This document shows positions 19,320 to 26,730 of a stretch of DNA of 64,000 nt, one piece after another. The notes beneath the pieces were generated by a model. It searched no databases and was not told the DNA's origin. It saw only the letters and a program-made list of their open reading frames with translations. How positions within the stretch are numbered: the first letter of the stretch is position 1; each line of letters starts with the position of its first letter. Position numbers and translations under genes: made by a program. The stretch spans positions 124,001 to 188,000 of the forward strand of contig JAHIUX010000009.1 of the NCBI GenBank assembly GCA_018816765.1. The letters run 5' to 3'. Source of the DNA: Bacteroidota bacterium. Lineage in GTDB: Bacteria > Bacteroidota > Bacteroidia > Bacteroidales > F082.

Positions 19320-20489
19320 CTACTTCACTTGCTTATAGGCTTCCTTTACGGCTTCATCAAGGCGTTCAGAAACTTCTTCCGTTGTTCCAGCCCCATCAAC
19401 TTCAAAAAACACGCTTTGTTTTTTATAATAGTCGATAACGGGCTTGGTTTTCTTTTCGTATTCTTCGAGCCTGTTCAGGATAAGTTCTGTTGTGGCATCA
19501 TAAGGCCGGCTTCTTTCCGTTTTTGCCCTGGTATTCAGGCGTTTGATGGCATCCAGAGTAGAAAGCTTGAGGTTAAGCATGCAGCTCACGCGGGTATCGA
19601 GGCGGCGCAGCAAGCCATCGAGGATATAGGCCTGAACGATGGTGCGCGGAAATCCTTTGAAAATGAATCCATGCGCTGAGGCGTTTTTCTCTATCTTACG
19701 CTCAATGAGTTTGATGGCAATTTCATCAGGCACAATCTCGCCTCTTTCCATATACGGTTTCGCGATGCGGCCAATCTCAGAATCATTGGCGATCTCCTGG
19801 CGAAGCATCTTACCGGTTGAAATATACACCAGGTTGTTCTTTCTGGCGAGTATTTCGCCCTGGGTTCCTTTACCCGATCCGGGCCTGCCGAGAACAACGA
19901 TATTGAAGTAATCCTGCGTAAATGTCTTGTCGATGGTCTGGCAAAGGTTTTTAAAAATGGCGTCTATTCCGCCGACCCCCAAAATGGGGAAATATTTTCC
20001 TTTTTCGCGGTAGAAATCAATTACAGGCTTGGTTTTGTTTTCATATTCCTGCAGCCTCACTTTGATTACTTCAAGGGTGTCATCGGCGCGACCACTTGTC
20101 TTCGACCGTTCGAGCATACGGTTCATCAGCTCATCGTTAGGCACCTCGAGGCTCAGCATGCAGGTGAGGCTGGTGTTCATCTTCAACAGCAAGCCATCAA
20201 GGATGTATGCCTGGACAATGGTTCGCGGAAAGCCATCAAACAAAATTCCCCGGCTTTCGAGGTTCATGGTGACTTTCTTCTCGATGATCTGAACAATGAT
20301 TTCGTCTGGAACAAGTCCGCCTTTATCGATAATCGCCTTTGCTTCGACGCCCAATTGCGTATTTTGTGCAATTTCTTCACGCAACATATCCCCGGTTGAA
20401 ATGTAGGTGAGGTTATACTTCTCGAGCAGCAACTTCGATTGTGTTCCCTTTCCTGCGCCGGGAGGGCCAAATAATGCAATGTTAAGCAT
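19320..20489 (-). CDS. adk: Tandem two-domain adenylate kinase, second domain altered
   Basis: A 389-residue protein made of two adenylate kinase domains in a row, against about 190-215 residues for one enzyme. Domain 1 (1-185) is complete: P-loop GPPGAGKGT 8-16, STGDMLR with Asp34, FDGFPRT with Asp85 and Arg89, and a short LID with GRADD (134-137); it should make ADP from ATP and AMP. Domain 2 (about 195-389) keeps the P-loop GRPGSGKGT (201-209) and PRTIVQAYILDGLL, identical to domain 1, but Asp34 is replaced by Lys227, Asp85 by Lys278, and GRADD by SRPYDA. Domain 2 therefore probably lacks normal activity. It follows hpt by 17 bases; in Flavobacteriia hpt and adk are often fused. Confidence 0.93.
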   Translation of the reverse strand: MLNIALFGPPGAGKGTQSKLLLEKYNLTYISTGDMLREEIAQNTQLGVEAKAIIDKGGLVPDEIIVQIIEKKVTMNLESRGILFDGFPRTIVQAYILDGLLLKMNTSLTCMLSLEVPNDELMNRMLERSKTSGRADDTLEVIKVRLQEYENKTKPVIDFYREKGKYFPILGVGGIDAIFKNLCQTIDKTFTQDYFNIVVLGRPGSGKGTQGEILARKNNLVYISTGKMLRQEIANDSEIGRIAKPYMERGEIVPDEIAIKLIERKIEKNASAHGFIFKGFPRTIVQAYILDGLLRRLDTRVSCMLNLKLSTLDAIKRLNTRAKTERSRPYDATTELILNRLEEYEKKTKPVIDYYKKQSVFFEVDGAGTTEEVSERLDEAVKEAYKQVK

Positions 20490-20506
20490 GAGCTGTTTTG
20501 GTTTAG

Positions 20507-21043
20507 TTAGGAGACAATTTTGTAGATGTCAGGATAATTCCGTGCATGTTCGTTATAATCAAGGCCAAAACCAACGATAAAATCGTTTGGTATTTCCATG
20601 CCAATATAGTCGATTGGGAAACTTTCTTTGAAGGCGTTAGGTTTAAATAACATGGTGGCTACACGTACGTTCTTTGCTTCGAGTTTTTTAAGTTTATCGA
20701 TGGTGTAGCGCATGGTTAGCCCGGTGTCGATGATGTCTTCAACAAGCACGATTTCGCGGTTTGCCACGGAATGATCGAGTCCGATCAGTTCGCGGACAAC
20801 AGCAGTAGAGCTGGTCCCGGAATAGGATGAGAGCTTTACAAAACTGATTTCACATTCGATGTTGACATGTTTAAACAGCTCGGCGGCAAACATAAAAGCG
20901 CCATTGAGTACAATCAGGAACAACGGGTTCTTTCCTGCCATTTCGAAACTGATTTCATCAGCTACTTTTTTTATCGCCCGTTCAATCTGGTCCTGTGGGA
21001 TATATAATTCAAATTCCTTATCGTGCACTTTAATTCTGCTCAT
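20507..21043 (-). CDS. hpt: Hypoxanthine phosphoribosyltransferase
   Basis: A 178-residue purine phosphoribosyltransferase that salvages hypoxanthine or guanine with PRPP. The PRPP-binding loop IVLVEDIIDTGLTM and the flexible-loop/base-site region (SYSGTSST, VGFGLDYNEHARNYPDIYKI) are intact and length is typical. It is the first gene of a two-gene unit with the tandem adenylate kinase, a sensible purine salvage pairing, and is divergent from purE. A TATTTTTG on the minus strand (21083-21090) is a possible -7 element. Confidence 0.95.
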   Translation of the reverse strand: MSRIKVHDKEFELYIPQDQIERAIKKVADEISFEMAGKNPLFLIVLNGAFMFAAELFKHVNIECEISFVKLSSYSGTSSTAVVRELIGLDHSVANREIVLVEDIIDTGLTMRYTIDKLKKLEAKNVRVATMLFKPNAFKESFPIDYIGMEIPNDFIVGFGLDYNEHARNYPDIYKIVS

Positions 21044-21157
21044 GGTAGGTGTTCCAGTTTAGGGATTCGTTTAATAAACCAACAAAAATAAGGAATCCGT
21101 TCTTTATTTAAGCATTGAATGTCTTAATTTTGCCCAAATGTAATAAAATCCAATCCA

Positions 21158-21664
21158 ATGAATCCAAAAGTAAGCATCATCATGGGCAGTGTTTCGGACA
21201 TGCCAGTGATGGAAAAAGCAGCACAGTTTTTTGATGAAATTGAAATTCCATTCGAAATAAACGCACTAAGCGCACACCGCACACCCGAAATGGTTGAGAA
21301 ATTTGCCCGCGGAGCCAAGGACAGGGGAATCAAAGTGATCATTGCAGCTGCCGGAATGGCTGCCCATCTGCCCGGTGTTATCGCCGCCATGACTCCGCTT
21401 CCGGTGATTGGGGTGCCGGTAAAAGCCGGTCTCGAAGGCCTCGATGCATTGTTGGCCATTGTTCAAATGCCTCCCGGAATTCCCGTAGCCACAGTAGCCA
21501 TCAACGGATCGCTGAATGCCGGAATCCTTGCCGCTCAGATCATCGCGGCAGGCGACGAAGAAACCATGAAAAAGGTTGAAGCCTATAAGGAGCGCCTGAA
21601 GTCGAAGATCGTTAAGGCCAATGAGGAACTGAAGGACATGCGGTTTAAGTTCAAAACAAACTGA
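21158..21664 (+). CDS. purE: N5-carboxyaminoimidazole ribonucleotide mutase
   Basis: A 168-residue class I PurE, which moves the carboxyl group of N5-CAIR to give CAIR in purine synthesis. The motifs IIMGSVSDMPVMEKA, SAHRTPEMVEKFA, AAGMAAHLPGVIAAMTPLPVIGVP and VQMPPGIPVATVAI are all present. It is transcribed away from hpt and converges on the O-methyltransferase gene with no base between the two stop codons. Confidence 0.96.
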   Translation: MNPKVSIIMGSVSDMPVMEKAAQFFDEIEIPFEINALSAHRTPEMVEKFARGAKDRGIKVIIAAAGMAAHLPGVIAAMTPLPVIGVPVKAGLEGLDALLAIVQMPPGIPVATVAINGSLNAGILAAQIIAAGDEETMKKVEAYKERLKSKIVKANEELKDMRFKFKTN

Positions 21665-21683
21665 TCACTTTTTTCTGATCAGT
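21660..21683. terminator. Palindrome spanning the two facing stop codons (possible bidirectional terminator)
   Basis: ACTGATCA (21660-21667) and TGATCAGT (21676-21683) are perfect inverted arms around an 8-base loop with six T. The stop codons of purE (21662-21664) and of the facing methyltransferase gene (21665-21667) both lie in the left arm. There is no long T tract after either arm, so termination is plausible but not certain. Confidence 0.45.
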
Positions 21684-22297
21684 GTGATTCCATCGCGCAA
21701 AGGCAATATTAGTTGCTCAACGCGGTCATCGGCTGCTACTTTTTTGTTAAAAGCAACAATGCCAGATGTTTCTGCATCCCGATTTGAAGGATTCAATACC
21801 TTTTGGCTCCAAAGCACATTGTCGGCCAGTATGAAACCACCCTTGCACACCTTGTCGAAAACAAGGTCAAAATAAAGGCAGTAGTTTTCCTTGTCGGCAT
21901 CGATGAAGACCAGGTCGAACACCTTGTTTAACACAGGAATTTCGTGTTCGGCCCGGCCAATAATCAATTCGATTTTATCAGCCATTCCAGCTTTGACGAA
22001 GGCTTCCAGTGCAGTTGACCTGAGTTCCCTGTTGGCTTCAATACTAATGAGTTTGCCTTCTGGAACCAATCCCTGAGCCAGACAGATTGCACTATAACCG
22101 GTAAATGTTCCGATTTCGAGAATGTATTGAGGTGCGAGCATAAAGCTCAGCATTTCAAGAAATTTCCCCTGGATATGTCCCGATAACATGCGGGGAAACA
22201 GGGTACTCAGATAGGTTCTGCGTTCAAGGGCTTTAAGAACATCCGATTGCGGGCTGGAGTATTGTATGATGTAGCGTTCAAGTTCTTCTGAAATCAT
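21665..22297 (-). CDS. SAM-dependent O-methyltransferase (family 3, caffeoyl-CoA/catechol type)
   Basis: A 210-residue class I methyltransferase. It has the SAM-binding motif LEIGTFTGYSAICLAQGL, then LISIEANREL, FDLVFIDADKENYCLYFDLV and GGFILADNVLW, which are diagnostic of the metal-dependent O-methyltransferase family 3, with the Asp of DADK and the Asp-Asn pair as metal ligands. Its substrate is unknown. Its start overlaps the stop of the upstream secreted-protein gene by 4 bases (ATG within CATGG region at 22294-22297), indicating translational coupling in a three-gene operon with the M16 peptidase. Confidence 0.9.
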   Translation of the reverse strand: MISEELERYIIQYSSPQSDVLKALERRTYLSTLFPRMLSGHIQGKFLEMLSFMLAPQYILEIGTFTGYSAICLAQGLVPEGKLISIEANRELRSTALEAFVKAGMADKIELIIGRAEHEIPVLNKVFDLVFIDADKENYCLYFDLVFDKVCKGGFILADNVLWSQKVLNPSNRDAETSGIVAFNKKVAADDRVEQLILPLRDGITLIRKK

Positions 22298-22884
22298 GGC
22301 ATGGCGTTGTAAAAATTCATTTCTATATGCTCCGTATCCTTGGGCTTAATCAACTGGATCAGTTTTGGGTCAAATTCAATTTCATGGCGGTTTTCTTCGA
22401 GCAATCCGGGATAAATCACAATAAACCCCACTTCATCAACACCCACGCTTTCGCACAAAATATCGATCAGACCCTTCCGTCCGGGCTGAATATTGCTGAA
22501 AAATACCGGCTGTTCCCTATAAAGAAACATCCCTCCCCTGTCGAGCAAAGCAATATGGATCCAAAAATTATTCAGCACCCTGTCAGTGGCGTTGGTAAGT
22601 TCAAACACCAGCCGGGTGCTTTGCATATACTGGCTGAGGTTCTTCAGTTCGAGCGTATACGGAAAAGTCGGGCTGGTTGCTGGCTTAAGTGTGTCCATCC
22701 CAGGAATTTCAACAACAGGAATTGAAACATGCTGGTCGGGATCAGCAATAACGGGATTTAGCTGGGCCGCGATATCAGTGGCGGAAATGGTCAGCAAAAT
22801 GAACAACACATAAGCGCATAAAACCGAAGCTGATCGCCTTGGTTTCAACTGCATGAAACTGCTTAACCCTCGGGGTAATTTCAT
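22294..22884 (-). CDS. Secreted protein of unknown function in the M16 operon
   Basis: A 196-residue protein with an N-terminal hydrophobic signal (ASVLCAYVLFILLTISATDIAAQ) and a beta-sandwich-like domain (YTLELKNLSQYMQSTRLVFELTNATDRVLNNFWIHIALLDRG). It is not a family I recognise. It overlaps its neighbours by 4 bases on both sides (ATGA with the M16 gene at 22881-22884 and with the methyltransferase at 22294-22297), so all three are made together. A Met at residue 11 is an alternative start that would still contain the signal. Confidence 0.75.
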   Translation of the reverse strand: MKLPRGLSSFMQLKPRRSASVLCAYVLFILLTISATDIAAQLNPVIADPDQHVSIPVVEIPGMDTLKPATSPTFPYTLELKNLSQYMQSTRLVFELTNATDRVLNNFWIHIALLDRGGMFLYREQPVFFSNIQPGRKGLIDILCESVGVDEVGFIVIYPGLLEENRHEIEFDPKLIQLIKPKDTEHIEMNFYNAMP

Positions 22885-24119
22885 GTTTTTGCATTGTTTG
22901 ATGCAAAAATCAGTTGGCTGATTTGATCCGGTTTGAACACCTGATTCGCCGCATCGAGCAGATCGGTTGCACTGATGCGCTCAATCTTGCGCACCAGTTC
23001 CTGCATATCGTCCACTTCATCGAACAGCAAATGGCTGCGCGCAATGGCAAGGGTTTCGGAAAGGCCCGACTCAAAACTGATGGCCAGTTGACCGATGAGT
23101 TGCTGTTTTGCCCGGTAAAGCTGCAACCCGCCCAGCGTTACATCAGTAAGTTTTTTCAACTCCTTGTAAACCAGCTGAATGGTTTTGTCAAGCGATTTGG
23201 GATCCGTGCCAAGATAAACAACAAACAATCCGGTGTCGGAATAAGCCGAATAGTGTGACTCGATGGTGTAGCAAAAGCCGTATTTTTCGCGGATGTTCAG
23301 GTTGAGCCTTGAATTTAGTCCGGGTCCCCCAAGGATGTTGTTTAGCAGAATCATGGCATGCTTTTGAGTGTCAATTTGACTAAAAGCAATATTTCCCAAA
23401 GTACAATGGCTCAGGTAGCCCTGTCTTTCAAGCCACCTGTTGCTAACCTGGTATTCGTCGAAGGCGAAACGCCGTGTCACAGGCTGCCATAAGTTTACCA
23501 CCCCGAAATACTTGTTGGCCAGCCTGATCAGGGCCTGAAAAGGCACATCAGCTACAAGGCTGATTACCATTTCGTTGGTGCTGTAATTTTTGTAGATAAA
23601 CCTGAAGATATCGGCCCTGCTAAAGTTTTTCACATGTCCGATGGTTCCCAGGATGTTGCGCCCGATGGGGTGCTTATCAAACACTTGTCCTTCAAATTCG
23701 TCAAAGATTTCTTCTGCAGGTGTGTCTTTGTATGAATTTATCTCATCAATGATGACATCTTTTTCTTTCTCCAGCTCATTTGCCGGATAGGTTGCGTTGA
23801 AAGCGATATCAGCAAAAAGCTCAAGGCAACGTTCCAGGTGATCAGTGAGGAAGGATGCATGAATGCACGTCTCTTCTTTGGTTGTATATGCGTTCAGGTC
23901 GCCCCCGACGTTTTCGAGCCGGCTGAGTACATGGTAGGTTTTTCTTTTACCTGTTCCTTTGAAAATCATGTGCTCAATCAGGTGGGCAATCCCATTCTCC
24001 CGGGCCTCTTCATCGCGCGAACCGGTATTCACCATCAGGGCACAGTGTGCCACCTTGGTTTGAGACTGCCGGTGAATGAGCCGGATGCCGTTTGGCAAAC
24101 GGAAATAATTGTAGGTCAT
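22881..24119 (-). CDS. M16 family zinc metallopeptidase (processing-peptidase-like)
   Basis: A 412-residue pitrilysin-family peptidase. The inverted zinc motif HLIEH gives His46, Glu49 and His50, and the distal ligand is Glu126 in DVIIDEINSYKD, exactly 76 residues after His50. The N-terminal half is therefore catalytically complete, and the C-terminal half (from about 215: YLSHCTLGNIAFSQ, GGPGLNSRLNLNIREKYGFCYTIESHYSAYSDTGLF) is the usual inactive repeat. This is the short MPP/PqqL-like form without a signal peptide, so it should act in the cytoplasm. It is the first gene of the coupled operon with the secreted protein and the methyltransferase. Confidence 0.93.
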   Translation of the reverse strand: MTYNYFRLPNGIRLIHRQSQTKVAHCALMVNTGSRDEEARENGIAHLIEHMIFKGTGKRKTYHVLSRLENVGGDLNAYTTKEETCIHASFLTDHLERCLELFADIAFNATYPANELEKEKDVIIDEINSYKDTPAEEIFDEFEGQVFDKHPIGRNILGTIGHVKNFSRADIFRFIYKNYSTNEMVISLVADVPFQALIRLANKYFGVVNLWQPVTRRFAFDEYQVSNRWLERQGYLSHCTLGNIAFSQIDTQKHAMILLNNILGGPGLNSRLNLNIREKYGFCYTIESHYSAYSDTGLFVVYLGTDPKSLDKTIQLVYKELKKLTDVTLGGLQLYRAKQQLIGQLAISFESGLSETLAIARSHLLFDEVDDMQELVRKIERISATDLLDAANQVFKPDQISQLIFASNNAKT

Positions 24120-24142
24120 GGTAGTTTAGTGAGCCGGCAAAA

Positions 24143-24697
24143 TTACTTAAGTTTTGCCGGATAACGGTCATCGGTGTAAATCCAGTACAAAGGCTGCCAC
24201 CTTTCAATGCCTTCTGAGTCGTATCGGCGTGCCACAGGAGCAATACCAAGCACTTTTTTTGTCACCTGGAGACTTACCGGATCGATGGTCCATTCCTCCA
24301 GAAACCGGATACGCAGAATGTCGGCAGCCTCAATATGCTGAACAACAAGGGTGTCGTAGAGTTCGTAGGGAGGTTCTTTACGCATCATCCTGTAAAGCAT
24401 GGTATCCTGAATGATATGTGCCACTTGTGTGGCATCGATGGGATTGTTAAAATAATCGTGCACCTTTACTTCGCCGTTGCGGGCCTTATCGATGAGCATT
24501 CTGACCAGTTTTTCCCTTGAGGCGCCTTCCAGGTTTTGAATCCACCAATCGTAATCCGGCGAAGGGCTCTTGATGGTGACGTCATATTGTATCCTTTCGG
24601 TCAGTATTTCGCTGGCAGGTTTTTGCTGACACGACAGCATAAATGCAGCCATAAACAAGCCCATCAATCCGTTCAAAATAAATGACAATCTTTTCAT
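24143..24697 (-). CDS. GldN/PorN-like lipoprotein
   Basis: A 184-residue lipoprotein (lipobox FMLSC, Cys23). The C-terminal half, LRIRFLEEWTIDP followed by KKVLGIAPVARRYDSEGIERW and QPLYWIYTDDR, reads closely like the GldN/PorN pattern (Lys/Arg-rich strand, EEW/EDW, DVRIIGIAPV, then PLFWIYFP). The central VKVHDYFNNPIDATQVAHII also fits GldN. GldN is a periplasmic T9SS ring component held by the lipoprotein GldK; here the GldN-like protein itself is a lipoprotein and no gldKLM genes are adjacent. It precedes the M16 peptidase by 23 bases. A variant or accessory T9SS part is the likeliest reading, from motif resemblance only. Confidence 0.6.
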   Translation of the reverse strand: MKRLSFILNGLMGLFMAAFMLSCQQKPASEILTERIQYDVTIKSPSPDYDWWIQNLEGASREKLVRMLIDKARNGEVKVHDYFNNPIDATQVAHIIQDTMLYRMMRKEPPYELYDTLVVQHIEAADILRIRFLEEWTIDPVSLQVTKKVLGIAPVARRYDSEGIERWQPLYWIYTDDRYPAKLK

Positions 24698-24964
24698 TTC
24701 GTTTTATTTATGTTTCATTTAAGGCAAACCAGATATCACTCAGTCCGACACCAATTTGGGTGTTTCCGAAAATCCGACTGGGAATCAGGATGCAAAGCTA
24801 ATATTATACCCTCTTTCTGCCTAACTTTGTGTATCAGTTTAACGCACTGAAAGCTGATTTATTACGGTTGATAACTCAGTTCTGGCGGGAAACAGCTTCA
24901 TAAAAACAAATTGAAATCAGGTCATTAGCTGTGCTAATCCATTATTAACGGTAATTCAAACTTT

Positions 24965-26062
24965 ATGCTCCAAATATCGAAGCCGGTGTTGCTCGTCGAT
25001 GAAGCCAAATGCAGAAACAACATCAGGCAGATGAAAGCAAAAGCTGATGCTGCCAGTGTGTTGTACAGGCCGCATTTCAAGACACATCAATCAGGCCTTA
25101 TCGGTGAATGGTTCCGCGAATCCGGAACAACAGCCATCACAGTTTCATCTCTAAGCATGGCAAGGTATTTTGCTGATCACGGATGGAATGACATTACCAT
25201 TGCCTTTCCGGTGAACCCGCTCGAGCTGGAAGGAATTTGTTCGCTGGCCGAAAAAATCAGCCTGAATATCCTGGTGGAGTCAGTAGATGTAATCGGACAA
25301 ATAGAACAGCATGTGCATGGCGCCACACAACGTATTGGTGTGTTTATTAAAATAGATGTCGGTGCTGGCCGTACAGGTATCCTGATGTCAGATACAGCCT
25401 CAGTGATAGCTTTGGCCAGCGCCATTAATAACAGTCCATCGCTGTTGCTTAAAGGCTTGTTGGCACATGCAGGTCACACTTACAAAGCCAAAGGAAAGCA
25501 GGCAATTGAAGAAATCGTTTCACAGGCAACCAAAGGCATGCACGGCTTAAGAAAGGCCATTGGAAATGAAAAACTGATCCTGAGCTGGGGCGACACGCCC
25601 TCCTGTTCGATGGCTACAAATCTGGAAGGTTTCGACGAATGGCGACCAGGCAACTTTGTGTTTTACGATGTCATGCAATACCATATAGGCTCATGTTCAC
25701 TCGACCAGGTGGCAGTTGCCATGGCTTGCCCGGTGGTTGCCGTGCACCCGGCGCGAAACCAGGCGGTGATTTATGGTGGTGCCATTCATTTTTCGAAAGA
25801 ACTTATCCGTGCCGACAATGCATTTGAACTATTTGGTTACGTTGTCAGAATTAACGACCAGGGCTGGAGCACCCCCTTGTCGGGAGCCTGGCTAGGTTCG
25901 CTTTCGCAGGAGCATGGCATTGTAAACCTTCCGGCAGATGTTTGCCACAAGCTCAAGCCCGGCGATATTTTGGGTATTCTGCCAATACATTCCTGCCTCG
26001 CCGTGAGCGCAATGAGAAACTTGTCAAGCGTTACCGGACTTGCAATTCCCTGCATGAAATGA
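24965..26062 (+). CDS. Fold-type III PLP enzyme: D-threonine aldolase / D-serine dehydratase-like
   Basis: A 365-residue enzyme of the alanine-racemase N-terminal fold. The Schiff-base lysine is Lys39 in LYRPHFKTHQ. IKIDVGAGRTGI and LLKGLLAHAGHTY line the PLP barrel, and the C-terminal metal site HxC is seen as His342 and Cys344 in PIHSCLAV, a feature shared by D-threonine aldolases and eukaryotic-type D-serine dehydratases. It would cleave or deaminate a D-hydroxy amino acid. Which of the two reactions it catalyses cannot be told from sequence by eye. It stands alone after a 267-base gap in which only a possible TAACTTTG element (24824-24831 region) is seen. Confidence 0.88.
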   Translation: MLQISKPVLLVDEAKCRNNIRQMKAKADAASVLYRPHFKTHQSGLIGEWFRESGTTAITVSSLSMARYFADHGWNDITIAFPVNPLELEGICSLAEKISLNILVESVDVIGQIEQHVHGATQRIGVFIKIDVGAGRTGILMSDTASVIALASAINNSPSLLLKGLLAHAGHTYKAKGKQAIEEIVSQATKGMHGLRKAIGNEKLILSWGDTPSCSMATNLEGFDEWRPGNFVFYDVMQYHIGSCSLDQVAVAMACPVVAVHPARNQAVIYGGAIHFSKELIRADNAFELFGYVVRINDQGWSTPLSGAWLGSLSQEHGIVNLPADVCHKLKPGDILGILPIHSCLAVSAMRNLSSVTGLAIPCMK

Positions 26063-26210
26063 AGGCTGTAGCCGTAATATTTAATACGCTCAAGGAAGTA
26101 TAGATTTTCTTTTTTGATTGAATTCATTACCAATCACTCCAACATAATTCAGCATTAGACGCCACAACAAAATCATAGTATTACCTGTTGACGTCAGAAT
26201 TACTACACAT

Positions 26211-26729
26211 ATGAAAGCAATTTTTAACCGCCGAAGCATTCGAAAATACACCCCTGAACCGGTAAGTCCGGAGGTATTACGGACCATTTTACAGGCAGCC
26301 ATGGCTGCTCCATCAGCAAATAACACCCGTCCATGGCATTTTGTACTCATCACTGACAGAACGCTTTTAGATCAGATACCTGACTTTCATCCGTATTCAC
26401 GTATGATAACCCAGGCGCCGCTGGCAGTTGCTGTTTGCGGCGATCTGAACAGACAGCCCAATCAGGCATACCTGGCTCTGGATTGCGCTGCAGCAACACA
26501 AAACATATTGATTGCGGCTACAGATTTGAATATTGGAAGTGTGTGGCTAGGCGTTTATCCCAGGGAAGACCGCATGCATGGCCTTTCATCATTGCTCAGG
26601 CTGCCTGCACACATCGTGCCGCTGACCATGGTGGTGCTGGGTCATGCCAATGAAGTGAAACCGCCTCACAACGAATGGTTTCCGGATATGCTAAGTGTCA
26701 ATTACTGGGGCACAAAGCCGGCGCTTTAG
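26211..26729 (+). CDS. Nitroreductase family FMN oxidoreductase
   Basis: A 172-residue flavoprotein with the family start FNRRSIRKYTPEPVSPEVLRTILQAAMAAPSANNTRPWHF, which binds FMN phosphate through the Arg cluster, and the later motif ALDCAAATQNILIAATDLNIGSVWLGVYP. It probably uses NAD(P)H to reduce nitro compounds, quinones or similar. It is a compact member lacking any fused ferredoxin. It converges with the second ATP-grasp paralogue, the stops being 1 base apart. Physiological substrate unknown. Confidence 0.93.
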   Translation: MKAIFNRRSIRKYTPEPVSPEVLRTILQAAMAAPSANNTRPWHFVLITDRTLLDQIPDFHPYSRMITQAPLAVAVCGDLNRQPNQAYLALDCAAATQNILIAATDLNIGSVWLGVYPREDRMHGLSSLLRLPAHIVPLTMVVLGHANEVKPPHNEWFPDMLSVNYWGTKPAL

Positions 26730-26730
26730 C

